Origin: Pocillopora verrucosa
Taxonomy: Eukaryota; Cnidaria; Anthozoa; Scleractinia; Pocilloporidae
DNA length: 64,000 nucleotides
Direction: 5' to 3'
Assembly (NCBI RefSeq): GCF_036669915.1
Contig: NC_089319.1
Span: 20,586,885-20,650,884 of the forward strand
The notes under the pieces were generated by a model. The model searched no databases and was not told the origin of the DNA. It saw only the letters and a program-made list of their open reading frames with translations. Position numbers and translations under genes: made by a program. Numbering within the stretch: the stretch's first letter is position 1; every line of letters begins with the position of its first letter. Shown here piece after piece: positions 48,330 to 57,226 of this stretch.

Positions 48330-49280
48330 GTAGTTAACCTGTAGTACAGGTTAGTTTTTACATCATCAATTAACATTTTTATTAAACAAATTCTTACTGT
48401 CAGGCCTTTGTGTCATTTTCAAGGTTTATGTTAAAAAAAATCGTTAACCATAGTTAGCTTTTAGTTCATTATGTACTAAAAATTTACTTTTAGTATATAG
48501 TTAATGTTTAATACGCTTTGTAGATCATTGAACATTTTGATTATATACATTCTTTATGCCTGACCTTGGTGTCCTTTTCAAAGATTGTTAAAAAAAATAG
48601 TTAATCATAGTTAACTTTTAGTACTTTTTGTACCAAAAATTTACTTATAGTATGTAGTTGATGTTTAGTGCGTTTTTACATCATTGAACATTGGGATTAT
48701 ACAAAACATCATTGAACATTGGGATTATACAAATTCCGGCTGTCTCTGGCCTTGGTGTTCTTTTCGAGGCTCATGTTAGAAAAAGGTTGTTGTTGACCAT
48801 AGTTAACTTTAAATACGTTTTAATCTAAGAGTTAACCTTAAGTGCTTAGTTCAAGTGTAGTACGTTTTGTACATCGTTGAACTTTTTGATTATACATATC
48901 TAATATTTTCCTATGAAATTTTGATTGTCCAGTCTTGTAAACTGTTTTTGCGACCAGTCCTTACGACAAAATAAAGGTAAACTGATCATTAACCAAAGCA
49001 GTCGGTCACTGCGACTAGTTCGTTCGTTTAAACACTACATGGGACTTATCTCTGTTGTAGGTCATTAGCTTGACCGTCCCTACGTGTTTTCCGAATTGTA
49101 TGTTAAAAAAGTTGTAGCTAGGCATGGCTTCCTTTTTGTACTCTTTTTTAATCTGAGGTCAGCGTTAAGGACATAGTCAACCATTAATACGTTTTTGAAC
49201 AGCTATCACACATTTTTATTGTACCCTTCCTGACCGCCTGGCCGTGGGGTCCTTTTTGAAGCTTATGTTATAAAATTATT
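48330..49280 (+). repeat. Degenerate ~165-bp tandem repeats inside the large element
   Basis: Units recur near 48363, 48527, 48691, 48872 and, more diverged, 49205. Each has CATAGTTAACTTTTAGTAC, then a TAGTTAATGTTTAGTACGTT block, then ATCATTGAACATTTTGATTA, then GGCCTTGGTGTCCTTTTCAA. Unit 3 has a local 20-bp duplication of CATCATTGAACATTGGGATT. No coding potential is seen. Confidence 0.7.
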
Positions 49281-51059
49281 AACGAATAAAAAACGTTTTA
49301 CTTGGATAATTCTTTATTTCATGATGTTTTACTTCTATCTTGCATCTGCCTGATAGAAGACGTTATGAGCTAGTTTCGAATTACGCTTCACTGATCCTAA
49401 ACAAAAGATCCAAGTCGAGGTTCAGGGGAATTATTTGAATTTTCTTTTTTTTTTTTTCCCTCAACCTCGACTTCGCTCCTTTGTTCGGTATCAGTAGAGA
49501 GTATTTACAAGGTAGCCTATTTATCATTATCATTACCCTATCCTTATTCGCACTGGAACGATTTCTCTGTCTGAGAACACAGGACTTTACCAGTTACATC
49601 AAACATACCACTTCCTACTTTATTGTTTTCGGGTATCTATCCATCCATTCACTTTGTGATATACTGATTTAGCGAAAACAGATCGCATTTAAGTATGTAC
49701 TAAATAGTTACAAACGTTTAATTTAATTGGCAGAATTGAAAAATTAAAAAATATCTGGACATTTGATCATTTCCCTATTAACTGGAGCCGTTATCGGGAA
49801 AGGAAACTATGGTTCTCTACGCGTCCCTTGGACATCAATCATCTCCCCACTTCTTGTATTGCTGATGCTATTGGTAACTGGCATGCTGTAATTCGTGCGT
49901 CGCTCTAGGAGATATTGTCAAATGATATTTAAAGAAAAAATGTTGGTATGTTGGCCTTTGTTGGTGTATTGATCTCTCAACTTACTTTGCAAACTTCCTC
50001 CAGGTGAAATTTCATAACAATGAATCAGACGAATGTTTTTACACTGAATGATGTACTTTTCTATACTTTTTCTGTTCTTTTCTTCTAAATGGGTCAAATA
50101 TTAAGTGCTGGCCTGAACGCAACTGACAAATTCGATATAATATATAAGTAAAATTAGTAAGTACAAACTAGAACTATACTGAAGTGAATATATGAAATTC
50201 ATATGTTTGTACTGCGGAGTACACTTACTTCAAATCTCGTTCAAGCCTGAATTATTTTCAGGCAAATTATCATGTTGCTAATGAGAAGGAATGAGGAAAG
50301 GAGGCAGTCTCTCGTCAAGCAATCGAGCAAGAACCTTACACAGTGTGTCAAACTGGGGGTGAATATGGCATAGCCGCTTAAGCGACGAACGAAAGCAAAT
50401 CGTTTTGAAAAAGCTCCTCGAAACAAGCTAGTGTCAGTAGTGGTCTTGATCGGCGACGTGTAAACGAAAGGCGTAACGTCATCGAAAGAGCTCTATGCGG
50501 TTGCAAAATTTATGAACCCTGTCTGTATAAACGCTGCACGAGGTATGCTTTCTCTACCTTAGCCACTTCCGTGTGGTCCAATAGCTTTGTCACCTTTTCA
50601 TTCACTGGGTGGTTAAGAGGGACTCCTTTGTATTCTGACCAGTAATATTAAGTTTGTATGATCTCTTACTCAGGGGGTAGATCATGTGATTTATAAGTTC
50701 AGTTACAAGACACACGGATATTTAAGAATTTAAAAGCATAAAACCACTAAAGAGCATTAAAGCTCATTAAAGGGCATTACTCATCAAAACATCTAAGCTA
50801 AAAAAGTAACAAAAGACGAAGGAAGACTCAATGAAACAACGCAAGCCTTAAACTTATCTAACAAAAGAGGAAGACTAAAGATTTAACACGAGACTAAAAA
50901 TAACTATGAAAAGAAAATGTTTTATTTTTTCTTCGTTTAGGGCGTGTTACTTGTCCGCTCTCTTGTCTAGGACCCCTTTGGATATCACCCTCGTTGCTGA
51001 ATGGGCCATCCTGGCAAAATAAAGATTACCTTACCCTTTCTCTTATCTATTCTCTTAAG
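49281..51059. other. Right interior of the large element, no gene seen
   Basis: AT-rich sequence with stop codons in all frames at normal frequency. The largest open stretches are about 60 codons and have no recognisable features. If this element carries cargo, it is not visible here as protein-coding sequence. Confidence 0.45.
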
Positions 51060-51655
51060 ATGATGTCACACGGGACGATTTTTAACGACAATTTTTAACG
51101 GCGATTTTAAATCCATGTTTCACAAGACAACTTTTAACGCAACATTGTTGCGACAACAGTATGTTACACGGGACGATTTTTTAAGGCAACATTGCGCGCG
51201 CGATCAATAACAACGTCAGTATTTCCGCAGAAACTACATTTGAAATACTTTCACTGAATGTTGCTTTATCTTCTCCAATTCTCATGACCTCTCTCAGCTT
51301 ACATGCCCTCAGACTTTTTCACACTCCTACTAGCTCGTCTAATGTGAAGTTGAATTCAAAGTGCTCCTTCGGTCTTTTAAAGCGGTTTCTTTTTATTCTT
51401 TCGCTGCTTTCTTCGGCAATTTTAGGGACACGTCTCACAAAATTAGTCTCACCTTGTAGAAAGCGATGAGTTTACACCTATCGTTGTTATCAAGATGTAC
51501 TTCTGGTATAAATGTCTCTACCGGAGCGGCCTCACTGTCAACAATCTCCGCCATTTTGTTTATTGACATGAAAAAAGAAAAAATGCTGACGTTGACTGAT
51601 CACGCGTTGTGCATTCTGGTACGATGTTGCGTTAAAAGTCGATGGCGAGGGTGTT
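51060..51655 (-). mobile_element. Nested transposon fragment with a minus-strand coding exon
   Basis: The left end has GTCACACGGGACGATTTTTA followed by AACG-type repeats (ACGGGACGATTTT recurs near 51170). The right end has TTGCGTTAAAAGTCGATGGC followed by GAGGGTGTTACATCATC, a rough inverse of it. Inside, on the minus strand, ATG 51554 opens a 34-codon exon (51554-51453) that starts MAEIVDSEAAPVETF and ends at AAG/GTGAGA. This looks like the first exon of a transposon accessory gene, possibly of the Harbinger type, but the remainder is not intact. Confidence 0.35.
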
Positions 51656-51718
51656 ACATCATCAATGCATCGCATTTTCTAAAGAAAAATCAACTTTGTC
51701 ACCAAAAACTGAAAGTGG

Positions 51719-52290
51719 GTATTTGCTACTAAATGCGTATTTGCTACGAAATACATTTTTCTAAATAAATCGTCAAAAAGTGCTAAATTGAATTATTCGA
51801 AAATGGAAGCAGTTCTTCTTTCAAAGCGCAAGCCATATGTGGAAAAATTATTTTGTTATAAAGAAAAGAAGGACATTTATGAGGAAAAAAGATTCCAGTA
51901 CCTTCAAAAAAATCTTCAACTTTAAGGTCGAGTTTACTTCATAGCCTCAGACAGGATTTGGTTCAAAAATTGACGTGGGAAAGAACAAAAAATATTTCAG
52001 CTCGACGGGGGCTTTGGTGGAAAATATCTTTTCGTAAATGACCTTTAGAATAATCAAAAATATAAAATTTCTAATTATTTTAGGGTCCGTGTACCTATGA
52101 CTGAGTATTTGCTACGTCTGTCTGATGAAATTCTCGATATTTTCTTCACAATGCTCGTAATTCTCTTCATTGCAATGTGGCCACGAAAAAGAATGTTTAA
52201 ATGAAAGGTCTATATCCCAAAAACATATCTTAAGTCCTTTTTAATGAATAAAAAAAGGAAAAGGAGATAAAGTAGCAAATAGGCAGACAA
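51719..52290. repeat. Subterminal TATTTGCTAC copies, right end of the large element
   Basis: GTATTTGCTAC occurs twice at 51719-51748, once near 52104, and in inverted orientation (GTAGCAAATA) at 52272 within the terminal repeat. The density is lower than at the left end and no perfect hairpins are formed. Confidence 0.7.
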
Positions 52291-52296
52291 CAATCT

Positions 52297-52298
<2 letters not shown>

Positions 52299-52343
<45 letters not shown>
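52299..52343 (+). repeat. (AG)n microsatellite, right flank of the large element
   Basis: 45 bases of uninterrupted AG start directly after the terminal CAATCTAA. Together with 40493-40571 it reads as one GA tract interrupted by the element. Confidence 0.95.
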
Positions 52344-52347
<4 letters not shown>

Positions 52348-52639
52348 TTAAACAGTTTACTTTCGTATCTTTCATAATACATTCAGGCACGGATAGGAGT
52401 CTCATACAAGTGGAAATGGGGTCTATATTCCCACCAGGTAATGAGGGATACTCTAAAAATCGAGATAATACGTTGGCAAACAAATATTTTTGATTCCTAG
52501 ACATTAATTATTAAAAATTGGTCGGCAAAGTCGTGCATAAAGAATCTCTCAGCTCTATCAAGTCACTTGTGCGGTATACTGGTTCAGTATACAAGTCGGT
52601 TATACAATCCAAAGAAACACGAAAGAAACTTCCATCATG

Positions 52640-53280
52640 TTTTTTTTTCTTTTATTTTAAGGTTTTAAAATTCATTTTCAACTTCAGAGGCAACCACGAC
52701 TAAATTTTTTGCCGCGCACCAAAATGTCCCGTTTTACGTTAAAAGCTTCGATTGAATGAATGAATGAACTGATCACATCAAATGCAAATTTGCATAAAAG
52801 TCATCAAATGTTGCGTGGACACGCGCGTAAGTTTGATTTTTCCTCGTTCGCTCTCTTTCAAAATTGGTATAGTTTTCTCTTGTGCAGTGATCTGTGAATT
52901 CTGCTCCTTGGTTTGACAAACAAGACTTGTAGCTTACAGGTTTTCGTGTCACATCAAAGGCAAATTTACCTAAAAGTCATCAAATGTTGCGTGGACACGC
53001 GTGTAAGTTTGATTTTTCCTCGTTGGCTCTTTCTCAAAATTGGTATAGTTTTCTCTTGTGCAATGTTCTGGGAATTCTGCTCCTTGGTTTGACAAACAAG
53101 ACTTGTAGCTTACAGGTTTTTCGTGTCACCCTCACTGAAATAAAGGCCTCGGATGAATGACGCAAAATTGAATATTCATGTTTTCTTGCAGTTATTTATA
53201 GGTTTTGAAATTCATTTCAAACTTCTGAGGCAACCACGACTAGATTTTTTACCGCGCACCAAAATGTCTCGGGGAAGCAC
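52640..53280 (+). repeat. Nested tandem duplications
   Basis: A 176-bp unit is repeated directly (52773-52948 and 52949 to about 53125), with blocks GTCATCAAATGTTGCGTGGA, CTGCTCCTTGGTTTGACAAA and AGACTTGTAGCTTACAGGTT. This pair is itself flanked by two copies of a further block (about 52650-52735 and 53190-53275) with GAGGCAACCACGACTA and CCGCGCACCAAAATGTC. No ORF is conserved. Confidence 0.75.
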
Positions 53281-53421
53281 TGTCAGATTGCTTTTTATTG
53301 CCGAGTAACAAATAAAAGTTCCCAAACAAATCATTCATGTCTCAGAGCTGAGCGTGTGTATTCCGTTCATGAGAGACAAACTCGAATTATTTTTGCTCAC
53401 TCACCGAAAATTTGTTTTCAA

Positions 53422-53574
53422 CTAGCCCATTCTTTCGTCGTGCTCTTGTGGGACTTTGCGTGTTCTCATCGCTTGATTCCCACATCTTGGCTGTAACACG
53501 AACACCAGGAGTACTATAATGGCACCAGTGAGAGCGGACACAGCACACAACCATATATCCTTGGATGGAAACAT
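53422..53574 (-). CDS. 50-residue single-pass membrane microprotein, diverged relative of the cluster
   Basis: A short ORF on the minus strand, ATG 53572-53574 to TAG 53422-53424. The protein has a short N-terminus (MFPSKD), one strong membrane helix (IWLCAVSALTGAIIVLLVFV) and a basic tail ending PQEHDERMG. That tail is close to the PEEHDERFD ending shared by the microproteins at 54260, 56983 and 61740, and it lies the same distance from the helix, so I infer common descent. The rest does not align. A GTGAGT donor follows the stop, as in the relatives. It lies inside what would be the downstream exon of the 54260 gene, so it may be a second reading frame on that transcript. Function unknown. 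Confidence 0.45.
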   Translation of the reverse strand: MFPSKDIWLCAVSALTGAIIVLLVFVLQPRCGNQAMRTRKVPQEHDERMG

Positions 53575-54259
53575 CTCTGCTTTACCCTCTGTATCAGATG
53601 ACCCTTCTTAATATGATGCAAATGAGTTAGAAGAAGAAGAAGACAGCTGTTGCTATGGGGATGGTATGGGGATTCCCCAATAGCTTTCTTGATTTCTTGT
53701 CACGTCTAAAAAATTAAAAAAACGTATATCATTATTTAACATTTACATCTTTAACTTCTCTGTCCTTAAATTGCTATCTGGACACTTCCTAGCTTTGCAT
53801 CGACAATGTAAACACAGAGGAAATATTCACTGACATTCTCTCTCGTTCCGCGTGCATGTATTTTGATTAGGCGGAAGTGCGCGAACTTTGAAATAATCCT
53901 TTGTTTGTCTAAATAGCAAATAAATATTGATGTTACGTTGGGTTAGGGTAAGCCGATCCCTTCGTTCCAAGCTAGTGGAGTTTCATGTATCTAGCGTACT
54001 CCTTAACCTGGTTAAAAAAAAATTAATGTTAGGCTGTTGTTTTGAGTTATCAAAGCCACACTTGTTAGTTGATCTGATCGTAAAAACATATTCGTCTCTT
54101 TGATTTGAGTGAGAAGTACACGATTATTTTTGCTGTTTGAACATTTCCCATGTTCGAGTTCCGAGGATTCGATGAAGTCTTTAAAAAGAAGAACCAATAT
54201 ACCTGACAAAGTTTTCAAACGCATAGAAAAATGTTCTCGTTGTTATAACGCCTACCTTC

Positions 54260-54439
54260 TCAGTCAAACCTCTCGTCGTGTTCCTCTGGCTGCCGGTTTT
54301 CATTTGAATCAAATCGTCTCCTGATTTCTCTTAGCAATGATTCTCTATTTTCCCAGATCTTTACAATCGCTACCGAGGAAACTCCACCAACAGCGAAGAA
54401 CAATACACCACGCAAAAATTGATCATAAAAAAGAGCCAT
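54260..54439 (-). CDS. 59-residue single-pass membrane microprotein, cluster copy 1
   Basis: ORF of 59 codons plus TGA on the minus strand. The sequence starts MALFYDQFLRGVLFFAVGG. The membrane helix covers about residues 8-27, followed by KIWENRESLLREIRRRFDSN (a charged, probably helical segment) and the tail RQPEEHDERFD. Four bases after the stop there is a splice donor (GAG AAG/GTAGGC), and a matching acceptor (TTTTTTAG/ACGTGAC) lies at 53706, so the gene probably has a 3' UTR intron. This intron and both flanks are homologous to those of the 61740 copy. The size and layout (N-terminal helix, then a charged amphipathic helix) recall mitochondrial inner-membrane microproteins such as STMP1, but I see no real sequence match. 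Conservation of the frame among four copies is the main evidence that it is translated. Confidence 0.65.
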   Translation of the reverse strand: MALFYDQFLRGVLFFAVGGVSSVAIVKIWENRESLLREIRRRFDSNENRQPEEHDERFD

Positions 54440-56982
54440 TTCTTCTGAATACGTCTTGTTATAGGCAAATCACACTACAAGCTTTACAAGGAAGACACGC
54501 GCCAACCAAACTATTTGCTTAGTGACTGACCTGCGAGCCTTAATTCATAATATTTAATGATATGATAAGTAACTTGAGAGGGTATAATACCGGTCATAAG
54601 GTAAGGCTCACATGATGGTGTTAGGGCAGAAGGTACTTCGATAAGCTGTTTTAGTCGACTGAATATGCAGTGACTCGGCAACCAGCCAACAGGTTCAACC
54701 TACGCAGTCGACCTAACCTAATCCATTCACAGATTTTTTAATGTAACAGTTCTACGGATTCCTGTTAGGTCACAACACCTGAGAATCATTCTACAGGAAT
54801 ATTTCCATTCTTTCTCATCTTCGCTGGTAGGCAGAGCTCAACCATGCATAAACGCTCGGGTGGAGCGACACAAATTAGTTTGACGAAATAATAGCGTTAT
54901 GCTCCATCAAACTGGGTTGAAATCTAAAAAGGCGTTTGAACATTCTGTATTAAAAAATAAATACAACTAGAAATTAACTATGAATTAGCAAGAAAGAATT
55001 AAACGCACCGATAAGATGCTCGCGTTTTTCTGAAGCTTTTAAGATATCAGCTAGTCTATCGGCTCAATTAAGTCCCAAGTTAAAATCAAGAGCGATATCC
55101 AAACAATCATCCACACCGAAGTAAATTGCAATTGACCGACTTCAGTCTCGTCTATGAGTGCCATGTTAGGGATTTCCCTATTTTTCACTACAGCTCATTT
55201 ACACGATAACTCGAGTGCTCGTTTGAATGTCACGCCAGTTACATTAGTTTACTTTTTATTCTAGACTTCTCTCTTTAACAAACAGTACAAGTACTCGTTT
55301 GCTGTTGTATTTTTTAGGATTTCGATCAAAACCCTTGAGATCAAAATGTCAGGTGAATAACTCGACTACACAATTACTGTTTTTCAAGTCTTCATCGGTA
55401 TGATTATCTTTGTTGCTCATCGAGTCAATTTGTTACTGAATAGTTACCACGCAAGGGCACGAAATTCGATTCAATGTTGACTGCGACTGATAAACATACT
55501 GCTGCTTTCAATGCTCTTGGACAAACATTTCCCAAACAAATGCCGAGAGTAAGTCGTATTAAAGATTTTTATATTACAAGCCCATTGCGCGTGGCTATTC
55601 TATTCATCTTTACATGAAGCGTTCGTGGAGATGTTACGTAAAACTAAATTATTTTCATACTGCGTAGGCTTTCAGATGCTTGAATTCATCTGCTGGTAAA
55701 TCATAGGGCATGTGTTTTTTAGGTTGAGAACACACGGTTGAAGTAAAGTTTCTAGCTTTTCTACTAAATGAAATGAAAACCGCCCACGTGTAACATTTCA
55801 CTTTCAGAGGAAGTTATGGAATCAAATAGAATAAATTGACATCTTTTAAACCAATCAACGGCTGAGTTCACTTTTCGGGGATTCCCCCAAACGTTGAAGA
55901 AAAAAAAAACAATGCCATTCCCCCATTACAGAAGAACCAAGAGCGAATTCTCTTTCGGCGTTGAATTTTTTCTTTTTTTGTTAACCTTTCATTCACACAT
56001 CAATATATCTGACTAAAATCCTTACAAAAAAAGACTTTTTAAAGAAAACTATTTACACCTGCGAAAACAACAGTGCGGTCAGACCTGTCGTAAGCGTCGT
56101 GACCAAGTACAAAAACAGAACGCAATATAATTGCAAGTATTTAAAAATCCTACGATACAATGATCTATTAAAATTTGCCATCTCATGCACGTTTCAACAA
56201 AGCGTAAATAGAACAAAGTTTTAGTTATTACCTGAAGATTCGCAAATGAAAAAAAGCACTACCAAAAGGCTGACTAGTGCAGCTCAAAAATGCGGAACTT
56301 ATCCGCGTCAACAATGTCTTGTATGTAAACAGCTTTCCTGCCAATGGACATGCACTGAACAGAGTCAGCTAACAGCCAGTGATTCTAGTCTATGATTTCT
56401 ATGTTACAATAAAAATTGATACAAATCAAGATATACATGTACTACAAGTTCTGTTCTAACTTGAATCAATCTGTTGTGTGATGAAGTCTGTAAATCAAAT
56501 AACAGATCTTTACTCTTCTTTTTCCGTCCCACCGTAAGTCGCATTTGTCTAAAAACACAAAAGGAAACTATAAAACAATAACAGGATTAGATTTATTCAA
56601 GATTTGGAAACTTTTAAGATTTCTAAATATTCTGTCTTCAAGTTTTTCCCATGACACGCGAGCTTCTGAAACGAAAACGAACTTTCAGCATTCAGCCGTG
56701 GTGCCCTTTTGACCACAGCGTAATGATCACTCTGAATATTCATTCACAAAGTAGCGCGAGAAAAACGTGCGCGATCCTGCCTCAGCTTGTTGTTTTACTT
56801 CGCACGGGGGGCGCGTGAAAAGAAATTTACCTCGACGAATTTTTCCAAAGTAAAAAAATTATAGTCTGGCTTAGAGCAGTGACAATAAATGGAACATCCA
56901 TATACCGAGCTTGCTCCAGTATATTCATCATTCTGTCAGACTTTGAAAAAATATTCTCATAGCTTACAGAATTCTTACCTTC
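54440..56982. other. Spacer between microprotein copies 1 and 2
   Basis: Contains the promoter of copy 1 and the presumed 3' exon of copy 2. A splice acceptor-like TTTTTAG lies on the minus strand near 56549. No other ORF is convincing. A GC-rich patch with GCACGGGGGGCGCGTG lies near 56805. Confidence 0.4.
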
Positions 56983-57162
56983 TCAGTCAAACCTCTCGTC
57001 GTGTTCTTCTGGCTGCCGGGTTTTGTTTGAATCAAATCGTCTCCTGATTTCTCTCAGCAATGATTCTCTATTTTCCCAGATCTTTAAAATCGCTACCGAG
57101 GAAACTCCACCAACAGCGAAGAACAATACATCGCGCAAAAATTGATCGGAGAAAAAAGCCAT
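56983..57162 (-). CDS. 59-residue single-pass membrane microprotein, cluster copy 2
   Basis: 59 codons plus TGA on the minus strand, starting MAFFSDQFLRDVLFFAVGG. It is identical to copy 1 at most positions. Differences are at the N-terminus (FFSD for LFYD), Asp for Gly after FLR, Leu for Val before KIWENRE, and KTR for ENR before the tail QPEEHDERFD. A consensus donor (GAGAAG/GTAAGA) follows the stop codon. The ATG context (CAGAAGAAATGGC) is shared with copy 1. Upstream it differs from the other copies by a segment carrying a perfect CRE palindrome. This looks like the most typical family member. Function unknown. Confidence 0.68.
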   Translation of the reverse strand: MAFFSDQFLRDVLFFAVGGVSSVAILKIWENRESLLREIRRRFDSNKTRQPEEHDERFD

Positions 57163-57218
57163 TTCTTCTGAATTCGTCTTGCTGCGTGCAACCCCACAAA
57201 TAAAAACTTATGAACCCG

Positions 57219-57226
57219 TGACGTCA
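57219..57226. promoter_or_regulatory. CRE palindrome TGACGTCA upstream of microprotein copy 2
   Basis: The full 8-bp cAMP-response element lies 57 bp upstream of the copy 2 ATG, inside GTGACGTCAC. It is absent at the same position in copies 1 and 4. A TATA-like AATAAAAACTTA precedes it on the plus strand. Its role is inferred only from position. Confidence 0.35.

Larger units (their letters stand above)
40572..52298 (+). mobile_element. 11.7-kb tyrosine-recombinase element with terminal inverted repeats
   Basis: The left end reads TTAGATTG, CTCTGCG, TATTTGCTACT. The reverse complement of the right end reads TTAGATTG, TTGTCTGCC, TATTTGCTACT. The two align over 26-28 bp with a two-base indel and a few changes. 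Both ends abut GA/AG dinucleotide tracts, as expected if the element entered one (GA)n microsatellite. The only intact gene inside encodes a tyrosine-recombinase-like protein (42033-47256). Copies of GTATTTGCTAC occur just inside both ends. The right 5 kb has no gene but contains degenerate repeat arrays at 47463-48130 and 48330-49280. Two smaller elements are nested at 42329 and 51060. Crypton elements encode similar recombinases but are not known for terminal inverted repeats, so family membership is open. No target-site duplication can be read inside a GA tract. Confidence 0.75.

Noticed and set aside
40572..52298. Maverick/Polinton or retroelement identity for the large element
   Set aside because: No DNA polymerase, retroviral-type integrase, capsid, ATPase or reverse transcriptase is present. 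The only gene is a tyrosine recombinase.
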